A DNA stretch of 64,000 nt from an uncultured Acetatifactor sp. (GCA_947625675.1 CANQPH010000008.1:1-64000); one strand, 5' to 3'. Shown: positions 17,217-26,283, counted from the stretch's first letter. Notes: generated by a model not told the origin, from the letters alone. Translations and numbers: made by a program.

Positions 17217-18722
17217 TTATCCAAGACCTCCGTCCGGACTCATCTGCATCTGTATCTGGTTGGACAGCTCCTCCAACAATTCCGGGACGTCTCCCCCGTT
17301 CCACACCTTGGAAAACAGCACCTCCAGCTGAATCCAGAGGTTGCTGGTCTCGATCATCTTGGGCAGGGGAATACTGTTCCCATATTCCTCTTTGAACACG
17401 GCAAGATCTTCATCCGATGCATCCGCCGAAAGGGCGGCCGCAGGATGACCCGTCCAGGAATATAATGCGCCGCTGTATTCCTCCGCCAGGAAAGCTGCGA
17501 ACTCGTTGGCCAGCTCCTTGTGCTCGCTATAGCCGTTCACCGCCACTGCCGTGGTCACGGACATGGAACGGCTGCCCAGCCTATCGCTCATGGCCGGCAT
17601 GATGGTCAAATCATACAAATAAGGGAAAGCTCCCTCTTCCCGGGCTTCCATCAGGCGGCCCAGCACGTCCACGGTAGCGATGGTAAACACGATCTTGCCG
17701 TCCAGGAAATCCTGTATCACGGAATCATAGCTCACATTGTCCGATTCTATGGAGAAAAACTGGTTCAGAGCCTTGTAGGTTTCCAGATTTTCCAGGGTTT
17801 CTTCATTGTAAATATTCACGTTTTCCTTGTCGTCCCCGGCATCGCCGCCGACGATCATGGAATCCCCCACGATCCAATAATTATAGAAGATGTTGTTCAC
17901 ATCCCATTTCATGATGCCGTCCACGCCCTCGGAAACGTCGAAGGTATCGCCGATGTAGAGAATGTCATCCACCGTCTGGGGAATCCCGGAGACCAGGAGT
18001 TTGCCGATCCTCGCCTGTTCCAAAGCCAGGGCCTCCGGATCCGTCTCCTCTTCCGTTCCCTCCAGGCTATCCCCTTCCCTGTCTCCAGACATGTCTCCGG
18101 TACCGTCTCCGGCCGTCCCGTCAGAACCTTCGCCATCCGTTCCGCCGTCTTCGGCCTCTCCCTCCATCAGATCCTCGTCCTCCTGGCCCACCTTGTTCCC
18201 CTGCTGCTGAAGCCACTGATCCATGTAGGTGCGGTTGTAGAGCAGCACGGTGGTGTCATAATAAAAAGGATAGGCCACCAGTTTATCATGATAGGTCACT
18301 GCGGACAAAGCCGCCTGGGGAAAATGGGAAAGGTTGCAGATCCCTCCCTGATCCGTGATTTCCGAAGCCAATCCCGCCAGATACGCCTTCCCCAGGGAAT
18401 CGTTGCCCACAAGGTATGCGTCCGGCCCTTCCTCCGTATGGAGCGTGGCCTGGTTGATGGCCTCCAGATATTCGCTTTCGTCCACCAGCTTCGGAATCAC
18501 ACGAACGTCCCGGCCCTCTGCGAAGGCCACCGCCGCACTGCCGATGAAATCCGACAGTTCCTCTTCTGAATACCAAAAATAGATGGTTTCCTTCCTGTCA
18601 AACAGGGAAAGGCCCGTGAGTTCCTCGCTGGCCCCGGTCATCTCGAACCGACTGCCCAAGACGGCCCCCGCAACCATGCAGAGCACGATGAATACCGCCA
18701 AAATCCTATGTCTGAAATGCAT
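17217..18722 (-). CDS. Extracellular solute-binding protein (family 1-like), orphan
   Basis: 501 aa with an N-terminal signal/anchor (residues 6-23) and a periplasmic-binding-protein fold typical of sugar ABC transporters: TIYFWYSEEELSDFIGSAAVAF at the start of the mature part, AYPFYYDTTVLLYNRTYMDQW, and the C-terminal LWIQLEVLFSKVWNGGDVPELLEEL. No standard lipobox is seen. A low-complexity Asp/Glu/Gly-rich insert occupies about residues 180-230. No permease or ATPase gene is adjacent, so it must use a distant transporter or have a sensory role. GAGAGGATAA precedes the ATG. It lies 75 bases after argD and may be read with the arg operon. Confidence 0.85.
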   Translation of the reverse strand: MHFRHRILAVFIVLCMVAGAVLGSRFEMTGASEELTGLSLFDRKETIYFWYSEEELSDFIGSAAVAFAEGRDVRVIPKLVDESEYLEAINQATLHTEEGPDAYLVGNDSLGKAYLAGLASEITDQGGICNLSHFPQAALSAVTYHDKLVAYPFYYDTTVLLYNRTYMDQWLQQQGNKVGQEDEDLMEGEAEDGGTDGEGSDGTAGDGTGDMSGDREGDSLEGTEEETDPEALALEQARIGKLLVSGIPQTVDDILYIGDTFDVSEGVDGIMKWDVNNIFYNYWIVGDSMIVGGDAGDDKENVNIYNEETLENLETYKALNQFFSIESDNVSYDSVIQDFLDGKIVFTIATVDVLGRLMEAREEGAFPYLYDLTIMPAMSDRLGSRSMSVTTAVAVNGYSEHKELANEFAAFLAEEYSGALYSWTGHPAAALSADASDEDLAVFKEEYGNSIPLPKMIETSNLWIQLEVLFSKVWNGGDVPELLEELSNQIQMQMSPDGGLG

Positions 18723-18797
18723 TTATCCTCTCAATCCGCCGCCTCAGCGGCCCCGGTCAGCCACAGACATAACTCCCTATATCCGTCGGCATTTTCA

Positions 18798-19991
18798 CTA
18801 TAGCTGCAGGCCGTCCAGAGAAGCGGTCAAAATCTCCGCCATCTCGTCCACGTTTTCCTTGGAAATAATGAGCGGGGGCACGAAACGAATGATGTTGGGG
18901 CCCGCATTGATGAGCAGCATCCCCCGCTTCACCGCCTCGTTTATAATGGGCGCCACGGGGCAGGAGAAAACCAGGCCCTGCATCAGGCCTGCGCCCCGGC
19001 GGGTTTCAATACAGTCATATTTCGCCGCCAGCTCGTCCAGCTTCCCTTCCAGGTAAGGGGTAATTTCCCTCACATGTTCTATTATATGATTCCGCTCAAA
19101 TAAATCAAGCACTTTTTCCACCGCTGCGCAGGCCAGAGGATTCCCTCCGTAAGTGGTGCCGTGATCTCCCGCCGTCAGGGAATGGACCGCCACATGCTCC
19201 GTCATGAGAAAAGCTCCTACCGGCACCCCGCAGCCCAGGGCCTTGGCCGTGGTCATGATGTCCGGCTTCACCCCATAACGCTGCCAGGCGTACATATAAC
19301 CGGTCCGCCCCATGCCGCACTGGATCTCGTCCAGGATGAGCAGAATGTCCCGCTCATCGCAGAGCTTGCGCAGACCCCTCAGGAATTCCTCCGCAGCGGG
19401 ATGCACCCCGCCCTCTCCCTGTATCGTTTCCAGAAGGATGGCGCAGGTCTTATCGGATACCTGTTCCAGAACGCTTTCCAGATCATTCAGACGGGCGAAG
19501 CGGATGTTCCCGATGAGGGGCTCAAAAGCTTCCCGATAATGAGGATTGCCTGTCACCGCCAGGGCCCCCATGGTCCTGCCGTGGAAGGAATGCTCCATGG
19601 CGATGATCTCGTGGTCCGTGCTGCCGTCCTTCAGATAAGCGTATTTCCGGGCCGCCTTAAGGGCCCCCTCTATGGCCTCCGCCCCGGAATTGGTGAAAAA
19701 CACCCGATCCATGCCGGAAACGGCCTTCAGCTTCCGGGCCGCTTCCACCGCCGGCACGTTATAATAGTAATTGGAGGTATGGATCAGCTTGTCGATCTGC
19801 CCCTTCAAAGCGTCGTTGTACTCCTGATTATGATACCCCAGGGCGAACACTGCGATACCGGCACAGAAATCCAGGTATTTTTTTCCTTCGATATCATAGA
19901 GATAGACTCCTTCCCCCCGGTCCAGCACGATCTGGTACCGGTTGTAAGTATGCAGCAGATCGGCTTCCGCCTGATCAATGTATTCCTTCAT
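18798..19991 (-). CDS. argD: Acetylornithine aminotransferase
   Basis: 397-aa class III PLP aminotransferase converting N-acetylglutamate semialdehyde to N-acetylornithine in arginine synthesis. Visible motifs are FTNSGAEAIEGALKAARKYA, HSFHGRTMGAL, LLILDEIQCGMGRTG and the PLP lysine near 250 in TTAKALGCG. The start is ATG 19991 with AGGA about 8 bases upstream; a second ATG two codons earlier is possible. The track start at 20051 overlaps argB and is unlikely. It is the last biosynthetic gene of the argC-J-B-D cluster, 56 bases after argB. Confidence 0.95.
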   Translation of the reverse strand: MKEYIDQAEADLLHTYNRYQIVLDRGEGVYLYDIEGKKYLDFCAGIAVFALGYHNQEYNDALKGQIDKLIHTSNYYYNVPAVEAARKLKAVSGMDRVFFTNSGAEAIEGALKAARKYAYLKDGSTDHEIIAMEHSFHGRTMGALAVTGNPHYREAFEPLIGNIRFARLNDLESVLEQVSDKTCAILLETIQGEGGVHPAAEEFLRGLRKLCDERDILLILDEIQCGMGRTGYMYAWQRYGVKPDIMTTAKALGCGVPVGAFLMTEHVAVHSLTAGDHGTTYGGNPLACAAVEKVLDLFERNHIIEHVREITPYLEGKLDELAAKYDCIETRRGAGLMQGLVFSCPVAPIINEAVKRGMLLINAGPNIIRFVPPLIISKENVDEMAEILTASLDGLQL

Positions 19992-20047
19992 ATTCATGTT
20001 CCTGTGATTTCCTTTCTTTTCCAGGTCCGGGCCGATTACCGGACGGT

Positions 20048-20941
20048 TCACGCCGTCTCCTGGCCGTCCTCGTCGGCGATGATGGCGGTTCCGATTCCTT
20101 TGTTGGTGAAGATCTCCAGCAGGAGACAGTGGGGAATCCTGCCGTCCAGGATGTGCACCCGATTCACCCCGTTGCGAATGGCGGAAGTGCAGTTGTTCAG
20201 CTTCGGCAGCATGCCTCCCCCGATCAGGCCGCCCCCGATCAGGTTCTCCGCCTGGGTGGCCGTGAGTTTGGAAACGATGGAGGACTTGTCGTTGAAATCC
20301 AGATACAGCCCTTCCACGTCCGTCAAAAAGGCCAGCTTTTCCGCATGCACCGCCTTGGCGATGGCGCAGGCGGCATCGTCCGCATTGATATTATAGGTCC
20401 GGAACTCATCGTCCAGCCCGATGGGAGCCACGATGGGAAGAAAATCCTTTTCCAGCAGATCATAGAGCACCTTGGGGTTCACCTGGGTGATCTCCCCCAC
20501 GAAACCGATGTCCTGGCCGTCCGCATATTTTTTCTCCACCTGGAGCAGGCCCCCGTCCTTGCCGCTGATACCCACGGCTTTGACGCCCAGCTCCTGCACC
20601 ATGGTCACCAGGTTCTTGTTCACCTTGCCCAACACCATCTCGGCGATTTCCATGGTTTCCTCGTCGGTGACCCGCAGGCCGTTCACGAAGCGGGCCTCCT
20701 TGCCCACTTTGCCCACCCAGCGGCTGATCTCCTTGCCGCCCCCGTGGACCAGGATGGGCTTGAAGCCCACCAGCTTCAACAGCGTCACGTCCTTGATCAC
20801 GTTTTTCTGCAGTTCCTCGTTGCTCATGGCGCTTCCGCCGTATTTGATCACGATGATCTTGCGATTGAATTTCTGAATATAGGGAAGGGCCTCCACCAGC
20901 ACCTCCGCCTTCCGCAGCACCTGCTGCATATCCTGTTCCAT
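20048..20941 (-). CDS. argB: Acetylglutamate kinase
   Basis: 297-aa amino-acid kinase that phosphorylates N-acetylglutamate. It shows [22 protein letters not shown], the substrate loop [22 protein letters not shown], and [14 protein letters not shown]. These features match the ArgB type that feeds the cyclic pathway (ArgJ present). I set the start at ATG 20941 ([22 protein letters not shown]), with AAAGGA about 11 bases upstream; M17 of the track ORF at 20953 is also possible. It sits between argJ and argD on the same strand. Confidence 0.95.
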   Translation of the reverse strand: MEQDMQQVLRKAEVLVEALPYIQKFNRKIIVIKYGGSAMSNEELQKNVIKDVTLLKLVGFKPILVHGGGKEISRWVGKVGKEARFVNGLRVTDEETMEIAEMVLGKVNKNLVTMVQELGVKAVGISGKDGGLLQVEKKYADGQDIGFVGEITQVNPKVLYDLLEKDFLPIVAPIGLDDEFRTYNINADDAACAIAKAVHAEKLAFLTDVEGLYLDFNDKSSIVSKLTATQAENLIGGGLIGGGMLPKLNNCTSAIRNGVNRVHILDGRIPHCLLLEIFTNKGIGTAIIADEDGQETA

Positions 20942-21080
20942 ATCAGATATCATCCTTTCCGGCTGCGGCAAAACCGCAGCAAACCTTCCAATAATTTCCA
21001 ATTAGCCTTTTCGGTTTTCAGCTGCGGTAATTCCGCAAACCTTCCAATTATCCCTTCTGGTTTTCAGCCTTCCTGGCTTT

Positions 21081-22304
21081 CTAGCTACGGTAATCCGCAT
21101 TGATCTTCACGTATTCATAGCTCAAGTCGCAGCCCCAGGCCGTGGCGCAGGCCTCGCCCATGTGCATCTCCACCAGGATGGTCACCTCAGGCTCGGACAA
21201 AATCTCAGTGGCCTCTTCCTCGCTGTAATCGCAGGCCGCCCCGTCCCCGAAAATATGAATCCGACCCTTCGTTCCCTGGAAATAGAGGTCCACCTTCTCC
21301 GGGTCGAATTGGACGCCGGAATACCCCAGGGCACAGAGGATCCTGCCGAAATTGGCGTCATGGCCGAAAACCGCCGCCTTGGTCAGGGAGGAACAGATCA
21401 CGGACTTCGCCAGGATTTTCGCCTCCCGAACCGTGGCCGCCCCCTCCACCTTCACTTCGATGAGGGCCGTGGCCCCTTCCCCGTCCCCGGCCATTTTCCG
21501 GGCCAGATAAGTGTTGACCGCCAGAAGGGCCTCATAAAAGGTTTGATAGGCCTCTCCTTCCTCTATGATCTCCTCGTTGCCTGCCAGTCCGTTGGCCAGC
21601 ACCAGAAGGGTGTCATTGGTGGAAGTGTCCCCGTCCACGGAGATCATGTTGAAGGTATCCTCCACGCTCTCCCGCACCGCCTTCTGCAGAAGCTCTTTGG
21701 AAATGTTCGCATCCGTGGTCACGAAGCCCAGCATGGTACACATGTTGGGATGAATCATGCCGGAGCCCTTGCACATACCTCCCAGGGTCACGGTCTTGCC
21801 GCCCACTTCAAACTGCACTGCGATCTGCTTCGGCACCGTGTCCGTGGTCATGATGGCCCGGGCCGCCGCCAGTCCCGCTTCCTGGGAAGCGGCCTTGTCC
21901 CCCGCCAGCGCCCGGATCCCGGCCACCGCCTTGTCTATGGGCATCTGCATGCCGATCACCCCGGTGGAGGCCACCAGCACGGAGGAAGCCGGAACGCCCA
22001 GGGCCTGGGCCGCCGCCGCCGCTTCGGCCTGACAGCAGTCCATCCCCTGCCTGCCGGTACAGGCGTTGGCGATGCCGGAATTGACCACCACCGCCTGGGC
22101 GTAGGGCGAATTCTTGACAACGTCCTGATCCCACAGGACCGGGGCCGCCTTGACCACATTGCTGGTAAAGGTGCCCGCCACCCTACAGGGCTGCGCGCTG
22201 TAAACCAGGGCCATGTCGGTCCTGCCTTGATATTTAATTCCTGCGGCACAGGCCGCCGCCTCAAATCCTTTTGCGGCGGTGACGCCGCCTTCCAACCATT
22301 TCAT
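21081..22304 (-). CDS. argJ: Bifunctional ornithine acetyltransferase / N-acetylglutamate synthase
   Basis: 407-aa ArgJ transfers acetyl from acetylornithine to glutamate, closing the arginine cycle. It is made as a precursor that cleaves itself before a conserved threonine. The region is MIHPNMCTMLGFVTTDA: the nucleophile Thr is retained, but the usual preceding Ala is Cys. VVVNSGIANACTG and the C-terminal RIHIFGDGA region are present. GGAGGTG sits 6 bases before ATG 22304; the 44 extra residues in the track ORF are non-coding upstream sequence. It is flanked by a GNAT gene and argB. Confidence 0.95.
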   Translation of the reverse strand: MKWLEGGVTAAKGFEAAACAAGIKYQGRTDMALVYSAQPCRVAGTFTSNVVKAAPVLWDQDVVKNSPYAQAVVVNSGIANACTGRQGMDCCQAEAAAAAQALGVPASSVLVASTGVIGMQMPIDKAVAGIRALAGDKAASQEAGLAAARAIMTTDTVPKQIAVQFEVGGKTVTLGGMCKGSGMIHPNMCTMLGFVTTDANISKELLQKAVRESVEDTFNMISVDGDTSTNDTLLVLANGLAGNEEIIEEGEAYQTFYEALLAVNTYLARKMAGDGEGATALIEVKVEGAATVREAKILAKSVICSSLTKAAVFGHDANFGRILCALGYSGVQFDPEKVDLYFQGTKGRIHIFGDGAACDYSEEEATEILSEPEVTILVEMHMGEACATAWGCDLSYEYVKINADYRS

Positions 22305-22455
22305 CTCACACCTCCTGCCCATCCAAAATGCGGGCGTTTTCCCCGGCTTCCTCTCGCCGCAATCTCCCTGTGCGTATTTAGAGCATCTTCCCCTGCGCAT
22401 TTCACAAGAGCTTTCTCTTGCGCATCCCGAGAGCATCTTCCCCTTACAGGACTTT

Positions 22456-22917
22456 CTACCGATTAAATGCCGTGATATTGGCCTCGTTCAAAGTGAAATC
22501 ATAATAATTCAGATCTTCCCGCTTCGTCCAGCCGATACAGTTCCAGAATGCGTTTCCAATGTCATTTGCGGTGAAGGCGATGAGGCTGACCTTGTTGATC
22601 TGCTCCTCCTTCAGGGCCTTCATGCAATGAACCACCATGGCCTTCCCGATGCCCAGACGCCTGTAGTCCTCCCGAACGCAGACATGGTACAGACAGCCCC
22701 GCCTGCCGTCATGGCCGCAGAGGATGCCGCCGATCACCTCTCCTTTGTCGGACAGGGCCACCACGCTGGTGGAAGGATTGCGCCGAAGGAACCGCTCCAC
22801 CCCCTCCCTGGAATCATCGATGCTCCGCATGCCGAAGCCCTTGATGGTTTTCCACAGGGCGTAGAGACCGTCATAATCCTCAATTGTCAGAGAACGAATC
22901 GTATATGCTTTTTCCAT
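22456..22917 (-). CDS. GNAT-family N-acetyltransferase within the arg cluster
   Basis: 153 aa, a single Gcn5-related acetyltransferase domain with the acetyl-CoA loop VREDYRRLGIGKAMV and a C-terminal AFWNCIGWTKREDLNYY. Its place between argC and argJ, under a strong promoter, makes an arginine-related role tempting, for example as an N-acetylglutamate synthase that primes the cycle, but the sequence does not prove it. The best ribosome binding site, AGAGG, is about 14 bases upstream and weakly spaced. An alternative is a generic small-molecule or protein acetyltransferase. Confidence 0.85.
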   Translation of the reverse strand: MEKAYTIRSLTIEDYDGLYALWKTIKGFGMRSIDDSREGVERFLRRNPSTSVVALSDKGEVIGGILCGHDGRRGCLYHVCVREDYRRLGIGKAMVVHCMKALKEEQINKVSLIAFTANDIGNAFWNCIGWTKREDLNYYDFTLNEANITAFNR

Positions 22918-22960
22918 CTTAAATAAGGGAACCTCTTTCCTTTTTTCTCATCGAATGTAT

Positions 22961-22988
22961 ATTATACACTTTTTTGCATAAATGTCCA
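22961..22988 (-). promoter_or_regulatory. Predicted sigma-A promoter for GNAT-argJBD
   Basis: Read on the minus strand: TGGACA, 16-nt spacer, TATAAT. The -10 lies in a palindrome gtgtataatatacat that could overlap an operator. It provides a second entry point to the arg cluster downstream of argC. Confidence 0.7.
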
Positions 22989-23141
22989 CTGTTTTTTTAT
23001 TTTTTTAATACCATTTTTTCATTGATTTTAATCATAAAACACACAGCTAAACATCAGAACTCATTGCAGTTCATCCCGGAAGAAAACGCTCCCGCCACCC
23101 TGTGACGAGAGCCTTTCCGTTTCAAATAATATTCACAAATT

Positions 23142-23168
23142 TATGTATAAAATAAAATTTTATGCATA
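23142..23168. promoter_or_regulatory. 27-bp AT-rich inverted repeat, ArgR-box-like
   Basis: tatgtataaaa and ttttatgcata form an inverted repeat with one mismatch around taaaa. A neighbouring gtgaatattatttga on the minus strand resembles half of an ARG box. The match to known ArgR operators is partial, so the assignment is tentative. Confidence 0.35.
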
Positions 23169-23252
23169 AAGACTTTGTACGGATACGGAACGAGGCGATA
23201 TCCAAAAAATGTCCCCGGCATCCTTAGTCTTTGCCGCAGCGGCAGCTTCGAC

Positions 23253-24311
23253 TTACGGGAAGCAGGGCACCAGATCCAGCCCCTCGCTCTCCTCCAGACC
23301 GAAGAGCAGGTTCATATTCTGCACCGCCTGTCCGGCGGCCCCCTTCACCAGGTTGTCCAGGGCTCCCATCATGATGATGCGGCCCGTGCGCTCATCGATG
23401 ACGAAATTGACGTCCACGTAATTGCTGCCCTCCACCCATCTGGTTTCGGGGCAGGCGCCTTTTTCCAACACCCGGACGAATTTTTCCTTCCCATAATATT
23501 TGTCATAAACGGCCTTGATCTCTTCGTAGGAAGGCAGGCTTCCATCCTCTTTTCTCCGAAGGGAAGCGTATTCCGTCACCAGGATCCCCCGGTTCATGGG
23601 CACCAGGTGGGGAGTGAAGCTCAGGGCGACCTGGCCGCCTCCGGCATAGCCCAGCTGCTCCTCGATCTCCGGAGTGTGCCTGTGAGAGGCCACCCCGTAG
23701 GCCTTGATATTTTCATTCACTTCGCAGAACAGGTTGGGAACCTTGGCTCCCCGCCCCGCCCCGGAGGTGCCGGACTTGGCGTCGATGATCAAAGTGCTTA
23801 AATCGATGAGCCCTTCCTTTACCAGGGGATATGCGGTCAAAATAGAGCAGGTGGTGTAACACCCGGGATTGGCCACTAATCTGGTGGAAGACGTGATTTT
23901 ATCCCGATTTATCTCGCACAGGCCATAGACCGCCTCCGGAAGGAACTGAGGAGATTTATGCTCAATACCATACCATTTCTCATAGACCGCCACATCCTTG
24001 ATCCGAAAATCCGCCGACAGATCCACGATCTTGACCTTGGACAAAATCTCTTCCGTCAAAAGTCCCGCCAAGAATCCCTGGGGAGTGGCGGTGAAAATCA
24101 CGTCCACCTGATCGGCCAGTTCCGCCAGGTCATCGTCCCGGCAGACATCCTCCACGATCTGAAACATGTTTTGATAGACCTGGTAATATTTTTTGTCAAT
24201 GTAGCTTCTGGAACCGTACCAGACCACCTCGGCCTGCCTGTGACCCGTCAGGATCCGCACCAGCTCCTCCCCGGCATAGCCGGTGGAACCTATGATTCCC
24301 ACTTTGATCAT
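23253..24311 (-). CDS. argC: N-acetyl-gamma-glutamyl-phosphate reductase
   Basis: 352-aa NADP-dependent reductase of arginine synthesis. The Rossmann loop GIIGSTGYAGEELV begins at residue 4, the catalytic cysteine is near residue 150 in NPGCYTT, and the C-terminal dimer region contains HTPEIEEQL and MNRGILVT. AGAGGAAG is 5 bases upstream of ATG 24311; the track's extra 45 residues run through the promoter and are not coding. It is the first gene of the cluster and has its own promoter, with periodic repeats further upstream. Confidence 0.96.
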   Translation of the reverse strand: MIKVGIIGSTGYAGEELVRILTGHRQAEVVWYGSRSYIDKKYYQVYQNMFQIVEDVCRDDDLAELADQVDVIFTATPQGFLAGLLTEEILSKVKIVDLSADFRIKDVAVYEKWYGIEHKSPQFLPEAVYGLCEINRDKITSSTRLVANPGCYTTCSILTAYPLVKEGLIDLSTLIIDAKSGTSGAGRGAKVPNLFCEVNENIKAYGVASHRHTPEIEEQLGYAGGGQVALSFTPHLVPMNRGILVTEYASLRRKEDGSLPSYEEIKAVYDKYYGKEKFVRVLEKGACPETRWVEGSNYVDVNFVIDERTGRIIMMGALDNLVKGAAGQAVQNMNLLFGLEESEGLDLVPCFP

Positions 24312-24356
24312 GCTGCTTCCTCTTTTCCTTGCTGCGCTGATTCGCACTGATTCCAT

Positions 24357-24385
24357 ATCATAGCGCACTTTTGGGGAAAATACAA
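24357..24385 (-). promoter_or_regulatory. Predicted sigma-A promoter of argC
   Basis: Read on the minus strand: TTGTAT, 17-nt spacer, TATGAT, about 45 bases upstream of the argC start. Confidence 0.7.
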
Positions 24386-24430
24386 GCCCTAAATTCTTGT
24401 AAAATAAGGAGATTCCATAGAAGATATAAC

Positions 24431-24512
24431 GCAAATCCCCATTCATGCAAACTCATTTTTAGCGCAAATCCCCATTCATTTTCATATATTTTCTGCACAA
24501 ATCCCCATTCAT
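24431..24512. repeat. Three 33-bp-periodic repeats upstream of argC
   Basis: The 15-16-mer (g)caaatccccattcat occurs at 24431, 24464 and 24497 with an exact 33-bp period; the 17-18 bp between copies differ. The block starts 45 bp upstream of the argC -35 box. The period is close to three helical turns, which would put proteins bound to all copies on one DNA face. Confidence 0.85.
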
Positions 24513-24657
24513 CTATTATTTGCAAATTTTTCAAACATATACAAAAATGTCTGCTTCCGCAAAAATAGCTGATATGTTACAGTTGCCGATTTTTGCTTTC
24601 TTTCCGTCTTTTATCGATGGGCTTCTCTGCGTTTCGGGGTATAGACTCCCAATAAAG

Positions 24658-24688
24658 AAGAAAGCAGGTTTGAACGGCCTGCTTTCTT
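24658..24688 (-). terminator. Intrinsic terminator downstream of the carboxylesterase
   Basis: 11-bp stem aagaaagcagg / cctgctttctt with a 9-base loop. Read on the minus strand it is followed by CTTTATT. It may work in both directions. Confidence 0.75.
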
Positions 24689-24729
24689 TAACTTATTGTA
24701 AAATATGAAAACTCAAGCTAAATTCCTTA

Positions 24730-26283
24730 TCAGTGCTGGATTTCCACTTCCTCTTCGGACATGGATTTCCCGAAAATCGGGCCCACGTATTGCGCCACCA
24801 GGGGAATCAGTTCCTTGTCATGGTTGGTCACCACTTTGGTGTCCGGCCCGAACAGGATGGTGTGCTCCTCCCCCGGTGCGCTGGGTTTCCACTCCGGGAT
24901 CTCCTCATTATTGGGATCCCCGGTGCGGGCAAAGGCCATGACGCTTTCAAAGATCTGGGCCTCCAGCTTCTCCACCCCGGGCATCTGGGGATAGGCCACC
25001 AAATCCGTATTGTGGAAGAAATAGGGGATATCGCTGCAGTGCCAGGCCACCCGGCCTCCGTCCACGGTGAAGTCCTGCACGAACAGATAAGACCAGGTGC
25101 ATCGGTTGAGACCGCTCCGCAGCTGAATATAACCCTGTTCCGGCAGGCGGAAAATAAAATCCAGCAGGAGCAGATCCACGGGATTGCGCCCGGGATAAGC
25201 CTTTTCAAACAAGGGCAGAAGCTTCTCCGTCCCTTCCTTACCCAGAGCTTTCTCCAGGATCCGGGTCCCTTCCTCTCTGGTCAGCTTGCTGCGGTCATAT
25301 TTGCTGGGCATGAAAGCCCCGAACTCTCCGAAGACGGACCCCACTATCAGAGGGATGTGGGCCGTCTCCTTCCGGAAACCGTTGGCCTGGGGCTCTCCCA
25401 CATAAAAAGCGTTGGGATGGGGAGCGCCGCCTACGTATTTTCCCTGGGGCCGCAGGATGTCACGGACCTTCTTATAGCTTTCCGCCAACAAAGCATAGGG
25501 CACCTCTTCCAATTCTCTCACGGAGTCGAGCTTCAGATCCTGAAGCATCCCTTCCACCAGCTCCCTGCCGCTTCCCTGGGCATCCGCCAGCACCGGGCCG
25601 ATGACGCCGCTCATGTTGATCCCCTTGGCATAAAGGCCGTCCGCCGCCGGGGTCTGGATGAGGGTGGTGACCTTGGCCCCACCGCCGGACTGGCCGAAGA
25701 CGGTGACATTCTCCGGATCTCCGCCGAAGGCCGCCACGTTGTCATGAATCCACTGCAGGGCCGCAATGATATCATCGGTGCCCGCATTGCCGGAATTGGC
25801 GTACTCCTCCCCGAAATCCGACAGGTCGCAATAGCCAAGAACGTTGAGCCTGTGGTTGATGGAGATCGTGACCACCTGGCCCAGGCGGCTCATGTTTTCC
25901 CCTTCATAGGCGATGTGCTCGATGGCGGAGCCCGCCTCGAAGCCGCCGCCGTGGAGCCAGACCAGGACGGGACGCTTCTTGTCATCGCAGCCCGGCGTCC
26001 AAAGGTTCAGGTTCTGACAATCCTCGTCCATGACCCAGTAGCGATGGGGCACCATCAATTCACCGCCGGGCTTGCCCAGTTCCAGAAGAGGACAGACACA
26101 GCCGTAACTGGTGGCGTCCAGCACGCCCTCCCAGGGCTCCATGGGCTCGGGGGCATGGAAGCGCTTCGCCTTCGCATAAGGAATTCCCTTGAAAATCATC
26201 AATCCATTGTAAGCGTAGCCCTTCACCCTTCCCTTGTCCGTAGCGACAATCGTGTTCTCACCATATTCAAACTGTAAAGCCAT
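24730..26283 (-). CDS. Type-B carboxylesterase/lipase family protein
   Basis: 517-aa alpha/beta hydrolase of the carboxylesterase family: oxyanion loop WLHGGGF, nucleophile elbow GQSGGG with Ser near residue 198, and a catalytic His region with VAWHCSDIPYFF. There is no signal peptide, so it acts in the cytoplasm, probably removing acyl or aryl groups from small esters. The carbohydrate context (GH3 beta-glucosidase immediately upstream) suggests plant phenolic or acylated glycoside substrates, by inference. The nearest ribosome-binding-like sequence before ATG 26283 is AGCGG; GGAGG lies further upstream, so the start is slightly uncertain. Confidence 0.92.
   Translation of the reverse strand: MALQFEYGENTIVATDKGRVKGYAYNGLMIFKGIPYAKAKRFHAPEPMEPWEGVLDATSYGCVCPLLELGKPGGELMVPHRYWVMDEDCQNLNLWTPGCDDKKRPVLVWLHGGGFEAGSAIEHIAYEGENMSRLGQVVTISINHRLNVLGYCDLSDFGEEYANSGNAGTDDIIAALQWIHDNVAAFGGDPENVTVFGQSGGGAKVTTLIQTPAADGLYAKGINMSGVIGPVLADAQGSGRELVEGMLQDLKLDSVRELEEVPYALLAESYKKVRDILRPQGKYVGGAPHPNAFYVGEPQANGFRKETAHIPLIVGSVFGEFGAFMPSKYDRSKLTREEGTRILEKALGKEGTEKLLPLFEKAYPGRNPVDLLLLDFIFRLPEQGYIQLRSGLNRCTWSYLFVQDFTVDGGRVAWHCSDIPYFFHNTDLVAYPQMPGVEKLEAQIFESVMAFARTGDPNNEEIPEWKPSAPGEEHTILFGPDTKVVTNHDKELIPLVAQYVGPIFGKSMSEEEVEIQH

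Larger units (their letters stand above)
22918..23252. other. 335-bp gap between argC and the GNAT gene
   Basis: This AT-rich region holds the GNAT promoter (22961-22988), a T/A-rich stretch and a 27-bp inverted repeat (23142-23168). Just after the argC stop is a small GC hairpin (gccgc / gcggc near 23235) without a clear T-run. I see no gene. Confidence 0.6.
24312..24729. other. 418-bp intergenic region between argC and the esterase gene
   Basis: This region holds the argC promoter (24357-24385), three 33-bp-periodic repeats (24431-24512) and the esterase terminator (24658-24688). The short ORFs at 24371-24708 have no codon bias or homology that I recognise. Confidence 0.7.

Noticed and set aside
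24431-24512. Three regularly spaced repeats as a short CRISPR array
   Set aside because: Repeats are 15-16 bp and intervals only 17-18 bp, there are no cas genes, and the block sits at a promoter.
24371-24708. Short plus-strand ORFs in the argC-esterase gap
   Set aside because: They are AT-rich, lack ribosome binding sites and cover the argC promoter, the repeats and the esterase terminator.
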